Below, piece by piece: positions 1 through 9,958 of a DNA stretch of 64,000 nt (positions are counted from its first letter, which is position 1; each line of letters starts with the position of its first letter). The notes under the pieces were generated by a model. The model was not told the origin of the DNA, made no database searches, and saw only the letters and a list, made by a program, of their open reading frames with translations. The position numbers were made by a program, and so were the translations under genes. The stretch covers positions 59,854,642 through 59,918,641 of the forward strand of contig CM037777.1 of NCBI GenBank assembly GCA_021229015.1, written 5' to 3'. The stretch comes from Solen grandis. Lineage: Eukaryota > Mollusca > Bivalvia > Adapedonta > Solenidae.

Positions 1-1086
1 ATGTTTCAAGTATTGATATATCTGATGAAGATCTTTTTATATACCTTAAACTTGTTGTACTGCTGTATGCAGATGATACGGTGATATTTGCAAAAAGTGA
101 ACAAGAACTAACATCATTATTACATACATTCATTAACTATTGTGACTTATAAAAAAAAAAAAATATGATTACTTACTAAAATTAGAAATTTATACTTACC
201 TGTTGATTGCCAGTTGAAGCTTTTTGATAGCACTGTAGTACCTGTTGTATTGTATGGTTGTGAAGTATGGAATATTGGAGATATCAGTTTGATTGAAAAG
301 GTTCACACAGATTGTCTTAAGTATATTTTGAATGTTAAAAAAAGTACACCACATATAATGTTATATGGAGAATTAGGGCGATACCCTTTAAATATACAAA
401 TAAAGAAACGAGTTATTGGGTTTTGGTATAAACTTGTTAATAGTAATTATCAACTATCTTCTCTTCTCTATAAAGTTACTTTGAAACACTCAAACGAAAA
501 CAATATTCCATATCCCTGGTTAACAATGGTAAAAAGAATATTTGATGAATGTGGTTTAAGCTATATTTGGCACGATCAATATTTTAATGGATCTTGTAAT
601 ATGTTGCTCCAGAAGATTGAAACTTCACTTAAGAATCAGTTTGTTCAAAATTGGAGTAGCCAAATTAACGAATCCCAAAAGTGTTTTAACTATAGACTTT
701 ATAAAACAGAATTTAAATATGAAACCTATTTGAATTTTTTACCTGAAATGTATGTTAAACCTCTTGTTGATTTCAGATTATGTAATAACCACCTACCAGT
801 TGAAAAAGGAAGATGGCAAAATATTGAAAGAAATGAACGTAACTGTAATTTGTGTAACATAAATGATATAGGAGATGAATTCCATTATATATTCAGTTGT
901 CCATATTTTAGTAGTCAAAGAAATTTGCTTATCCCTCATGTAAGAGTTCAAAACAATAATATTTTACATTTTAAATCTGTTATGTGCGAGAATGATGTTA
1001 GTAAATTAATCAAACTCAGTAAATTCATTAAAACTGTTTTAGTAACATTAAAAAATCCACCTGGCATATTATAATTGTATATCACT

Positions 1087-1122
<36 letters not shown>

Positions 1123-1412
1123 CTCGTTATCGCATGTACATGTAGATTGCTACGTAAAAGCGTCTTGTTCTTTTTATGTGATAGTTTTAGTTCAATATTA
1201 ACATTGTATAATTTTATGTTCATTGTTTTTTGTTTTTTCTTTCTTTTTTGTGCTATAGTATTTAGTTGTCTATTGATGTTATTCTGTTTATATTACTTTA
1301 AATCGACCAATCACAGCCTGGTCAAAGTAATTATGTTATAATTATGTTTATCACCTCATATCACATGTATATGTGCTGAGAGTAATAAATGAACTAATGA
1401 ACTAACTAGCTT
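1..1412 (+). mobile_element. Non-LTR retrotransposon (LINE), 3' part, broken
   Basis: This is the 3' end of a LINE. Bases 60-110 encode LLYADDTVIFAKSEQEL, the catalytic YADD core of a reverse transcriptase. A disrupted stretch with stops and an A-run follows. An open frame at 214-1074 (286 codons) then encodes the C-terminal part of the polymerase protein, beginning with an LYGCEVW motif typical of the thumb and connection region. It ends with a zinc-knuckle-like C-x2-C...H-x4-C cluster near residues 210-230. The two parts are in different frames, so the copy is inactive. A CT microsatellite at 1091-1119 and a tail containing ATGAACTA units near 1390-1410 look like the 3' UTR and repeat tail. 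The clade is uncertain; a CR1/Jockey-like element is my guess. Confidence 0.8.
214..1074 (+). pseudogene. LINE reverse transcriptase C-terminal fragment
   Basis: This 286-codon frame matches the region downstream of the RT palm in mollusc LINEs: an FDSTVVPVVLYGCEVW-type start, a helical middle, and a final CNLCN...H...C putative zinc-binding cluster. The apparent ATG start is internal to the original protein. The catalytic aspartates lie upstream in another frame, so this piece alone could not act as a reverse transcriptase. Confidence 0.7.
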
Positions 1413-1966
1413 TATAATTATGTAGTACAGTACCCACATGTTTTATACTCAATAGGCTTTTGAGCTGCCCAGAGAGGATGATATGAATTGGGAGCATCAG
1501 TCATTGGCTTTGAGATATTTGGACAGTTTGTGTTTTTAAGTGTGATTAATGAATTAATAACAACTACCAACTGCCAATTGTGATAGAGCTGTGAAGAGCA
1601 TTCAATGTTATTATGGTTAGATGTAAAACTGACATCAAAATAGTTATGATTTTTACATATCTTTTCACCATTATTTCACATAATATCATCAGACTGTAAA
1701 AAAAAGAAAAAAAAGAAAAGAAAAACCCATTAAAAAACACTATTCCTTTCTGAGTTTTGTGAGTATTGTATCCTTTTCTCAGTATTATGCATCAATATTT
1801 TGTTGACAATAATTACATCCATCTCAGTCCATTGTGTATGACTAATTTTCATTGAAGTAAATATAATATCTTACATCTCCTAATGAATTCATTTCAGCAA
1901 GCAATATGATATGTCATAAATTTAATAAAACTTAATCTACATTTACTTTCTCCTTCATTTTTCCAG
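1413..1966. other. No recognised feature upstream of the HECT exon
   Basis: AT-rich sequence with A-runs near 1700-1730. A short open segment after an AG at about 1455 (AFELPRED...) could be exon-like, but it soon meets a stop and has no clear donor. I do not call it. Confidence 0.4.
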
Positions 1967-2099
1967 AGTGCTCTTGATTTTGGAGGTCCACGGAAAGAAT
2001 TTTTTCGACTGGTTTTATTAGAAATAAAAGAAAAATACTTTGATGTAGGCCTAAGAGACTTGTTGGCAGAGGATTTCGAAGTAGTTGGCATAATCTTTG
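1967..2099 (+). CDS. Isolated internal exon of a HECT-domain E3 ubiquitin ligase
   Basis: The exon is bounded by a TTTTTCCAG acceptor and a G|GTATGT donor (133 bp, phase 0 to phase 1). It encodes SALDFGGPRKEFFRLVLLEI followed by about 24 more residues ending in VVGIIF. The DFGGPRKEFF string is the hallmark of the N-lobe of HECT ubiquitin ligases, where it forms part of the E2-binding lobe. The catalytic cysteine lies in the C-lobe and is not in this exon. I found no other HECT exon within several kilobases on either side. It may belong to a long-intron gene extending out of the window or be a stranded fragment. G2E3-like HECT genes are the nearest relatives I can suggest. Confidence 0.7.
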
Positions 2100-2105
2100 G
2101 TATGT

Positions 2106-2855
2106 ATCAGTGAATTTTTTCTAGATTTTTTTTTTTTACTACCTGTGGCTTTCTAATTGGGAAAATTAATATTATAAATCAAACATTAGGAAATTATAAG
2201 ACAATGAAATTGTATTTAATTAACAATAAAATTATCTAATCATAGGTGGTATATTTCAAAAAGGTTTCATTATCAAGACTTATATTACAAGGATAATACA
2301 AATTTCATTTAAATATCACAAATTCTTTCTATTGAAAAAAAAAGAGTTGACTGGTGAAAAGTCTTTAAAAGGGTAAATTGATCAGTTGTTGAGATAAAAT
2401 TAAAATAAGTGTCATGTGTAGCGAAATCATAAGCATTGTTGGTAATAACTTGTTTCATTCTGATTTGTATACATCTTTGATGGTAAAAAACTTACAAAGT
2501 GTAATAAGATGAATATTGCAGTATCAGGAAGGAAGTGTGTTATCAGCTCTTTTAGTATGTCTCTTCATTCAAAGAAAGAATATGTAAGAATTTGGCATTT
2601 GTGTTACATTCATTATCTTTTATAGATTTGAATAAATAGTTGAATGACTTATGTCTTGGTTATTTAAAATGACCTAGGTTTTAACAGTTTAATAAGTGCA
2701 TTTTTAAGTTTTTGTTTGAACTATTTAAAGAACTGGCCTCGTCACAAGAGCTGATGACATGGTGTGTTGTCTGTCCTTCTTTCCTTTCTAAACTTTTTTT
2801 TAATGATATCCCATCTGAAACTACTTGACAAAATTTGATGAACTTTCACATGAAA
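2106..2855. other. Probable intron or intergenic sequence, nothing recognised
   Basis: AT-rich, with stops in all frames at short intervals. No motif or repeat is recognised before the inverted-repeat element that starts at 2856. Confidence 0.4.
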
Positions 2856-3467
2856 TATACTACTCAAAGTTTGCTAAGCACCATCCGCTATTTTCCCGTA
2901 GCGTTTCATGCTTAGACAAGCGAATTTAAAGGCATGCTACATTAAATCTTACATTAAAACAAATCTTGCTTTTATACAGAAGTATTGTTTATGTACCAAA
3001 CTTACTACCAGTTACAAAAAATAAGCCTTTCGGATCCTCAATACTGGGAATTAATCATAATGAGAAAGTGCGAAACTTTGAGAAAACACCTTAAAATTTA
3101 AAGTCAGCTAAATTCAGAACTTTGATCTTCAAATATTCCTGTTTTCTATATGGAATACTTTTAAAGATATTTGTGACGATGTTGGCTGTTCATGGTCATT
3201 TTTTTCTGTATTGATCACAAGATTTAACTTCCATTTATAGAATGCCATTTCTTGCAAAAAACACACTTTGTGAATTTGCCAAATAATGACAGGAATTGGC
3301 TAAATCGTTTTTGAATCTCTTTTCTATCATTTTGACAAAAACTATGCGTAAAAACGATGGTCAGCTAACGCTTTCCTTTCAGGTACATAGCATTACATTA
3401 AGCATGTGTTTTCATGTGACTCTATGGGAAAAAAGCCGGTGGTGCTTAGCAAACTTTGAGTAGTATA
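2856..3467. mobile_element. Mariner-like MITE, 612 bp
   Basis: The ends are inverted copies of each other. The left end TATACTACTCAAAGTTTGCT continues into AAGCACCAtCcG; the right end read in reverse is the same for about 30 bases and then diverges slowly to about 45. The TA at each border fits a TA target-site duplication, as in Tc1/mariner elements. The 520-base interior has no open frame, so this is a non-autonomous element. Confidence 0.75.
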
Positions 3468-4770
3468 CTTTACAGAGAAGTTAAAAAGAAAAATAAGATT
3501 CCTAATACATTTTGCAATTACTAACACAATCGACTTATGCGGTTTTAGTGCCAGTGGTCACACCTTATAGCGCTGACTTCGAAAATAGCTCCTTAGGACA
3601 TATATAAATCAAATATATATATGATTTAATGAGCTATATACGAAATAAGATATTACTCGGTGTTGAGGGGGACTAAAATATAATATAATAATATAATACA
3701 ACTTTTAACAATAATGATTGAATGAACTGAACCAACCACATGTCAAAATGTAACACCGTAACTTTGTGCATGTACAGATACAAACAGCTAATCAAACAGA
3801 AAATCTCATTACTACATTCTGAAAGCATATCTCATGGCCGAGTGTGTGTGCAATGGATTTAAATGAATTTTAACTTTCCAGCATGACCGTGAGTACTGTT
3901 TACTTAGTACGAAAGCTAAATTCGGCGGTTATAAATAAGGGGGGGGGGGGGGCTGTATACGAATACCTTTCCGGTGAACTGAGCTCTATAGGATGTTAGA
4001 ATGCATGATTGTAGCATGTGCATAACTACGAAGTACAATAATACAGGCAGTCATGGCCATGATCCATTAATATATATATAATTATATGCATATTTATTCG
4101 AGCAAAGTTACATCTCATCAGGACTTTCATCTTCACAAAGTTAAAATTGGATGAACAATTAAGTCTATTGTTCTTAGAGGAATTCTCCATGGTAAAAAAA
4201 AACAGAACAACAAAAAAAAAACAATGGCCTGTACATGTCCTTTTTGTTTCTGAAATTTAAAATATGACAATCTATCAGTATCGATAACAAAGTAATTAAG
4301 CTTTTAAAGGAACATAAATTTTACTATTAACTGGAACATACATGTATACCGTCCATTGTAAATAAACCTATAATACAAATGTTTGAAGGACATTGAAGGA
4401 CTCTAATTGTTATGTAAAGACTGTCTTCATTCACAGGTCCTTGCAACATATTCAGTATCCACTGGTTGGGTCGGTAAGATACAAAAGGTTTCGTTAATTT
4501 AGCCACTTGTATTTTTTCCCAACCGATTCTGGTAAATATGTTACCATTTGTCCCAAGAACAAATCTTTTACTGTTGATCAATCAATTCACATAAGTTTCA
4601 GGTGATTTCTATGTAATATTTATATCATTTTCAATTATTTCCACCGCTTTGCAGTAAATGTTAATGCCAAAATTAGAGCAATTCCAGTTCTGTGGACATT
4701 CGAACTCCAGGCGCAGTTTACAGTGCTCACTTAGAGGTAAATGTATTTTATCAAATATTGGTATACTATC
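3468..4770. other. Intergenic sequence without a recognised gene
   Basis: It contains a G13-type homopolymer near 3940-3952, an AT-dinucleotide run near 4070 and A-runs near 4195-4220. No splice-bounded coding segment is visible. The tail of the integrase-like gene begins at 4771. Confidence 0.4.
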
Positions 4771-5464
4771 TTAACTAGTCGTAAGGTCTCCCTCATCTGA
4801 TATTTCATTATGCTCTGCATTTAGAACTCCGGTTACTGGGTTGTTCATATGCCCGGATGACCACAATCGTAATGGAGAAGAACGTACTGTGCGTAATCTG
4901 TGTGATGCCCATGCATGTCTCCAAATGTTAAGCTTTTCATTGATTTTTGACATATACACATGGTGAAGAGCAAATATGTGAATTTCATTCAATATATCTA
5001 GCATACCTTCGTCTTCCATAAAGTAAAAGAGATCACGATAGAAGCTCAAAACTCCATCATATACATCTCGCCATAGTCTCTCTATACGCTGATTGTGCAC
5101 GCTTTTGCCAGTGATCGCGATTTTGTAGCATGAAGTCTGCTATTTTCACATTTTCCATTCCTTTATCAGTTCTTACTCGTAGAGGCAATACAAACTCATC
5201 AACTCCCTTTTTAAAGAAGTCGAGTAGTGTGTCTGCATTGTTGTTGTCAGCGCAGTGAAGAAACATGATTAACCTGCTGTAACCGTCTGTTCCTGCTGCA
5301 ATAACGAAATTCCAGCGTATAAGTTTATGGTTTGTATCAATGTGCCATAAATAGTTAGGACCCGGCACGCTGTATACACGACGATGCAGTCGACCCTTTT
5401 TTCTTTCGTTGATACCGGCTTGGTTGTGTTCATGAAGAATGTCTCGCAGTCGGTATCTCGGAAC
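4771..5464 (-). pseudogene. Integrase-like gene, exon 2 (catalytic core, frame broken)
   Basis: The upstream frame reads from the acceptor through YSVPGPNYLWHIDTNHKLIR and LRVRTDKGMENVKIADFMLQ. The downstream frame resumes with ITGKSVHNQRIERLWRDVYD and continues to a stop near 4771. The two frames overlap at about 5057-5100. The conserved order of motifs across the shift shows they were once one open frame. Confidence 0.75.
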
Positions 5465-5543
5465 CTTCAATAAAATGTCATTTGTAAATTAAGCAGATTC
5501 AATATTTGTTTACGCAAAATGTTTCTTAAGAACGCATATCGTT

Positions 5544-5723
5544 TACTGCGAAATCAGTAATTTTCGTGGGACATCAATGTTCGTCGATTTCGTGGTAGAT
5601 TTTATCTTGTCTCTTAAATACACCTCACATTTTCTAGAACATAGATCCACAAATAAATAAACCCACGAAAGTTCATAATCAACGAAACTGAATGCCAACA
5701 AAAATGAATGGTTTTACAGAAAT
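5544..5723. mobile_element. Short TIR element, family also present at 11,731
   Basis: It begins TACTGCGAAATCAGTAATTT and ends near GGTTTTACAGAAATA, with internal CGTGGG/CCCACGAAA palindromic motifs. A second, cleaner copy lies at 11,731-11,947. It sits in the intron of the integrase-like gene. Confidence 0.5.
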
Positions 5724-6159
5724 ATACACAAAGTTGAAATAAAAAAGTAAGTCTTAAAACAACAAGAGACACATCCACCCATCTTTTGGAAAATAAAAAA
5801 AACTTCCAGATAACATTTTGTCCAAAATTATTATTGAAGGATTTCAATAGTCGGTATACTTCATGTTTAGTGTTCAGCAATGCATATTATAGTCATTTAT
5901 TTGTATTCCCAAATCTATTCAATTTTAATTTGTGATTTGAGTAAACACACCCTGTAATTAAGTAAAATCTACATAGAGATGTATATTTTGTTTTTTTAAC
6001 CAAATATAGAAATTTCAGCTTTAAAGATTTCAAGTTTGATCATTTCGGCATTCATTGTCATTGGACGTTGCTTATACTTCAGCATGAATATGTAAATGAT
6101 ATCGCAGTCCGAAATTAAAAGAGAAATCAATACTAATAGTTTCCTAATATTATACTCCC

Positions 6160-6830
6160 AGATAAGAGGTATATGGGGGCGAAATTGGAGTCACGACCGT
6201 TGATTTGTCGGTTGGTACGTTTGAAGACGAGATTTGTCCGCTCTATTTCTCGGCTACCTTTTGTCGAAATTTTGTTTAAACGTTAAAAGACTGATAAGTA
6301 CCAAGCCTAGAGGCACATATCGTTAGTACGTCATGATTTGCTCGAAATTAAATGAGCTATGGCCCTTTGTTATATTTCTTAATTGTATTTTGATCGTGCC
6401 ATTGGTCAGATTTACATCATTAACACGGTACTATGCCAGTTGTGTATAGGGTTCGTTGGTACGTCTTCATCTGCTGGATTTCAAATGAGTTATGGCACTT
6501 TTTTTATATTTATTGAATATATTTTGTCCACACTATATCTTGGCTACCATTAGTCTGACTTTGATTTTACTTCAAAATATAAATAAGTATCAAGTCTAGT
6601 TGCGCATATGATGGACATATAATGACCGGTTTTTAAGGCCCTTTAAATTTTTTTCATCGATTTATTCCCCCCCATGCCATATTTCTTGAACATATTTTGT
6701 CTGCTCTATTTCAAATTTTTTTATTTAACTTCACAATATTTACTCGTATAAGTACATATAGTTGCACATATCTTTGGCATGTCATGATCAACTCAGTTAT
6801 GTTTTTTATATTTATTAAATATTTTAGTCG
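6160..6830. repeat. Diverged tandem repeat, about 190-bp period
   Basis: Three or more related units each carry TTGT(C)C(G)(C)TCTAT, a GGCTACC(A/T)TT block and GCACATAT...GTCATGAT. The spacing is irregular and identity is moderate, so the period is estimated by eye. No coding potential. Confidence 0.45.
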
Positions 6831-7155
6831 GCGATACGTGTATGTGTGTTTGTATGAGTGTTTGTGTTATTTTTGTGTGTAAATATCTTTTTTTAAATCC
6901 TCTAACTTCAAGACTGTCTGACTTGAGACAAAGCAATATCTGGGGTATCTTCAATGATCTTGTTATAATTAAATGCATGTTTAATAAAATATTGACGTTT
7001 GCATTTTCTCGAAACCAAACTTTAGAATATTGCTTTAGTGAATCTATTCTGGCAAAGCAAAACAAAACAAAAATAAATAAAAGCACCAAGTATGTATACG
7101 TCCTTAATTTATAAGAGATATATCAGTCGTTACACGTGAAAAGGTCCGTTATTAC

Positions 7156-7300
7156 TGTAACAAACACGGCCTGGCCCGGAATCGAACCCGGTTCGCCGGC
7201 GTGATAGCCCAATGCTCTAACCACTGAGCCAAAGAGTCGACTCCCTGACGCAGTTGTCAGAGATTGAAGTAATACCCGTGACGACGCATCGTCACATTAC
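7156..7300 (-). repeat. 3' LTR of the TRIM-like element
   Basis: 144 of 145 bases are identical to the 5' repeat. The first bases are AGTAATG instead of TGTAATG, so the border next to the purine tract is slightly eroded or misread. It contains the second tRNA-like copy. Confidence 0.7.
7170..7233 (-). ncRNA. tRNA-Asp-like segment (A and B boxes) inside the 3' LTR
   Basis: On the minus strand the A box is TGGCTCAGTGGTTAGAGC (7214-7231) and the B box is GGTTCGATTCC (7178-7188), both canonical for RNA polymerase III. The D stem GCTC/GAGC pairs. The anticodon loop is CTATCAC, one base from the tRNA-Asp loop CTGTCAC. The acceptor stem does not pair, so this is a promoter-bearing relic and not a working tRNA. 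An identical copy lies at 7416-7479. Confidence 0.65.
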
Positions 7301-7311
7301 TTCCCCCTCCG
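7301..7311 (-). other. Polypurine tract
   Basis: On the minus strand CGGAGGGGGAA directly precedes the 3' LTR, the position from which plus-strand DNA synthesis is primed in LTR elements. Confidence 0.6.
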
Positions 7312-7381
7312 AGAAGTCTCGACCCGAGACTTGGCCTGGGAAACACGTGGGTAAGGCAACTCCGGTATGGCAGTTGACATT

Positions 7382-7399
7382 ATCCCACTTCTGACACCA
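7382..7399 (-). other. Primer-binding site, tRNA-Leu(CAA) type
   Basis: On the minus strand this reads TGGTGTCAGAAGTGGGAT, complementary over 18 nt to the acceptor end of tRNA-Leu(CAA). It lies two bases downstream of the 5' LTR, the usual place. The tRNA identity is from memory of metazoan tRNA-Leu(CAA) 3' ends. Confidence 0.75.
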
Positions 7400-7401
7400 A
7401 A

Positions 7402-7547
7402 TGTAACAAACACGGCCTGGCCCGGAATCGAACCCGGTTCGCCGGCGTGATAGCCCAATGCTCTAACCACTGAGCCAAAGAGTCGACTCCCTGACGCAGT
7501 TGTCAGAGATTGAAGTTATACCCGTGACGACGCATCGTCACATTACA
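7402..7547 (-). repeat. 5' LTR of the TRIM-like element
   Basis: This is the 5' repeat in the element's own orientation: starts TGTAATGTGACG, ends TTTGTTACA, giving the TG...CA borders usual for LTRs. It contains the tRNA-like segment at 7416-7479 (B box 7424-7434, A box 7460-7477). Confidence 0.7.
7416..7479 (-). ncRNA. tRNA-Asp-like segment inside the 5' LTR
   Basis: Same sequence as the copy at 7170-7233, 246 bases away: B box 7424-7434, A box 7460-7477. If active, transcription would start near the LTR and run through the B box toward the primer-binding site. Confidence 0.65.
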
Positions 7548-7870
7548 ACGCGATGGAAAATGAGATTTTCTGGGTTTCAACTGGCTTTTTGTGTTTTTGC
7601 CCCTATGATTGTGTATTAACACACCGTTCCTATTAATACATCATGCCTATGCACTTGTCTAGGGTGTTTAGTTTGCTATTATATATTTAAAGTGAACAAG
7701 AAATAAAAAAATACTCAAAAAGCTGTCGGTAATTCGGCTATGACGTTGTAGCCAATAAGCACAATATTCAACCGCGTTTTTCCAGAATTTCCGACATCGA
7801 TAAGGGCCCGTTTCTTAGGGACAAGTTTATACATAAAATTTGGAAGTAAGCATCAAAGAAATACACGTAC
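7548..7870. other. Intron remainder, nothing recognised
   Basis: AT-rich unique-looking sequence between the TRIM-like element and the exon 1 donor of the integrase-like gene. Confidence 0.4.
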
Positions 7871-8197
7871 CTTTATATTTTTTTGACGTAATATCTGGTT
7901 CAACATGCTTTCGCCGCAATTCGGAAATTCTGTTATCGTTTCTATGACTCTCATCCCCAGTTCCCCATCGTCTATTGTCGAAAATTCCAATTTACGCAAA
8001 CCGAACATCCGCATTCGTCTATAAATAGTATTTTCAGACACTGACAATAGGTTTGCTATTTCACACACTTTAAATCCAATCTCTATTAGGTTTTGTACCA
8101 TCATCTTGGAAATTTGAAATTCCGGTTGACCTGGCTTTAAACGGATTTTTCTAGGTGGTTCACAACAATACCTGGAACACTCAATTCTCAGATTCAT
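7871..8197 (-). CDS. Integrase-like gene, exon 1 (N-terminal HTH region)
   Basis: 109 codons from ATG at 8195-8197 to the GT donor at 7869-7870. It contains a GQPEFQIS block, a helix-turn-helix-like segment with ENTIYRRMRMFG, and the NCGESMLNQ motif seen just before the integrase core in this family. The exon itself is intact; the damage lies in exon 2. Confidence 0.65.
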
Positions 8198-8497
8198 TAG
8201 GTCACTCCTGTTAACAACTCATAGGCATTGTAGTTCATACATCGAAAGTTTGCATACTATGTCTGGAGAAATCTTTTCAGACAAAAATGACGAAGAAAGT
8301 CTTTCTAATCCCAGTTTCTGTAAAAATCAATTCCATATGTTGATTCAATGCCACTCGACGCTAATGCAAAAACAATGCATTACTGAAACTAACAAAACTG
8401 TATTTCAGAAATGAAACTGACGTCATTTGTGAGATCAGTCGTATACGTTTCGGTGTTACTATTGCTATAAATGAACATTTCATTTCCTTATGGTAAC

Positions 8498-9092
8498 TTA
8501 TTCACCCAGTAAGTCAAGTGGACATCACATAAGGTCAACTGTACAACACATTAAGTCAAGCAGACATCACATAAGGTCAATTGCACCACACATTAAGTCA
8601 AGTGGACATCATTTAAGGTCAATTGCACCACACAGTAAGTCAAGCAGACATCACAAAAGGTCAGTTGCATCACATAGTAAGTCAGGTAGACATCACTTAA
8701 GGTAAATTGCTGCACACCGTAAGTCAAGCGGAAATCACAGAATGACAACTGCACCACACAGCATATCAAGTGGACATCACAGAAGGACAACTGCTGCACA
8801 CATTAAGTCAAGTGGACATCACAGAAGGACAACTGCACCACACAGCATATCAAGTGGACATCACAGAAGGACAACTGCACCACACAGTAAGTCAAGTGGA
8901 CATTACAGAAGGACAATGCACCACACATTAAGTCAAGTGGACATCACAGAATGACAACTGCACCACACAGCATATCAAGTGGACATCACAGAAGGACAAC
9001 TGCATCACACAGTTTGTCAAGTGGACATTACAGAAGGACAACTGCACCACACAGCAAGCCAAGTGGACATCACAGAAGGACAACTGCAACAC
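8498..9092. repeat. 42-bp minisatellite, about 14 units
   Basis: The unit is roughly AGTAAGTCAAGTGGACATCA followed by CAGAAGGACAACTGCACCACAC. Because 42 is divisible by three, it yields open frames on both strands (SKSSGHHRRTTAPH-type repeats on plus). These frames are produced by the satellite and carry no sign of a gene. The left third of the array uses a diverged unit (ATCACATAAGGTCAATTGCA). Confidence 0.85.
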
Positions 9093-9759
9093 GCATATCA
9101 ACCCCACATGATGTATTACAGCCCCATATTATGACTTAACAACCACGCATAATAACATAATAACCCCACATGATGATATTACACGCCATATAATGACATT
9201 AACATCCCGCATGATCCCCAATTAAAACCCCATATTATAACAACAAAACAAAAACACTTCATAGTTTCAACTATCGGGTTATGCGGTACAGAGCGGTATG
9301 TGGTTTTCTCGATCTATAAGTAAATAGAACGTATTTCACATAAACTTTATTTTGAAAAATCGTTTTATACAGCAATATTTCACGTGATCAATATTTACAA
9401 AATGTCTGTTTAAAACTAAAAGGTGAGCGATGTGGTGCTTTCCGTCGCCGTATTTCATGAAATCGGTAAGCTAAGACAATGATGTTGAATGAAATGGAAA
9501 GAAAAATATGTCCTCTTACCATATCTGCGTGGATTTTTAGGTGTGCATCCTAAAACAACCGATCTGAACGGCCGAAATGAGGTAGGGGTATCGGTGTAAA
9601 TTTCCCGAAGCTTTTATATAAGGCCTGAGTAGAGATCCAGCGGAGGCCAATACGAAAAAAATAACCGGAGCGGATCTCAGTAGAGATTAATCACAGTCAA
9701 TGCTTTTTTCAACGGCAACTTCACAGAAATACAATATTTCCAACAAATACCTATATTAA
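9093..9759. other. Intergenic sequence with a short AT-rich degenerate repeat
   Basis: 9100-9240 repeats CCCCATATTATGACATTAACA-like words loosely. The rest (to 9759) shows no gene or clear repeat. Confidence 0.4.
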
Positions 9760-9958
9760 ACAATAAATTATGTAATTATTTAATTCTCACAAGTTATGCT
9801 TTTTTCCAGAAGTCGCTAGTATCGATGCATTCCACCCTTATTCATCCCACCAGTCATAACAAAATGCAACAGTGAAATGAGGGCGGAATGCATCGATACT
9901 AGCGACTTCTGGAAAAAAGCATAACTTGTGAGAATTAAATAATTACATAATTTATTGT
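9760..9958. repeat. Near-perfect inverted repeat (fold-back), 80-bp arms
   Basis: The left arm 9760-9840 and right arm 9878-9958 are reverse complements over the first 70-plus bases without a mismatch, then differ at only a few. The loop is about 37 bases (centre TCATCCCACCAGTCATAACA). Arms this well matched suggest a recent fold-back element or MITE. No terminal duplication is obvious. Confidence 0.85.

Larger units (their letters stand above)
7156..7547 (-). mobile_element. TRIM-like miniature LTR element with a tRNA-derived promoter in its LTRs
   Basis: Two direct repeats of 145 bp (7156-7300 and 7402-7546) differ at one base and flank a 101-bp core. Read on the minus strand, the repeats begin TGTAATG (right copy) and end GTTACA. 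Two bases after the 5' repeat comes TGGTGTCAGAAGTGGGAT, a perfect 18-nt complement of the 3' end (with CCA) of tRNA-Leu(CAA) as I know it. Just before the 3' repeat is the purine tract GGAGGGGGAA. These are the primer-binding site and polypurine tract of an LTR retroelement. There is no room for gag or pol, so it is a terminal-repeat retrotransposon in miniature. Each repeat also contains a tRNA-like segment with intact A and B boxes. Near-identity of the repeats implies recent insertion. A target duplication is unclear: ATTAC borders both outer ends but also ends the inner repeat. Confidence 0.75.
4771..8197 (-). pseudogene. Integrase-core (DDE) domain gene, two exons, frameshifted
   Basis: Exon 1 (7871-8197) runs from an ATG to an AAG|GTACGT donor. 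Exon 2 (4771-5464) starts after TTGAAG, and the junction is phase 0. Exon 1 encodes a helix-turn-helix type segment (ANLLSVSENTIYRRMRMFGL) and an FPNCGESML motif. Exon 2 encodes a transposase/retroviral-type integrase core with WHIDTNHK (first D), VRTDKGMENV (second D) and HNQRIERLWRDVY (likely E). This architecture is known from many uncharacterised fish and invertebrate genes with an 'integrase core domain'. Between about 5,095 and 5,135 the frame shifts between the second aspartate and the HNQRIERLW block, and some expected residues seem missing, so a small deletion has probably killed this copy. It may be a domesticated or element-borne gene. The intron (5465-7870) holds a MITE and the TRIM-like element. 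Confidence 0.75.

Noticed and set aside
1075..1341. Hydrophobic 88-codon frame after the LINE
   Set aside because: It is created by the CT microsatellite and T-rich tail of the LINE 3' end.
4327..4581. Minus-strand 84-codon frame as a third exon of the integrase-like gene
   Set aside because: No family motif, and the preceding exon already ends in a stop at 4771.
7170..7479. Two functional tRNA-Asp genes
   Set aside because: A and B boxes are intact, but the acceptor stems do not pair, one anticodon base is changed, and both copies lie at the same position inside direct repeats of a mobile element.
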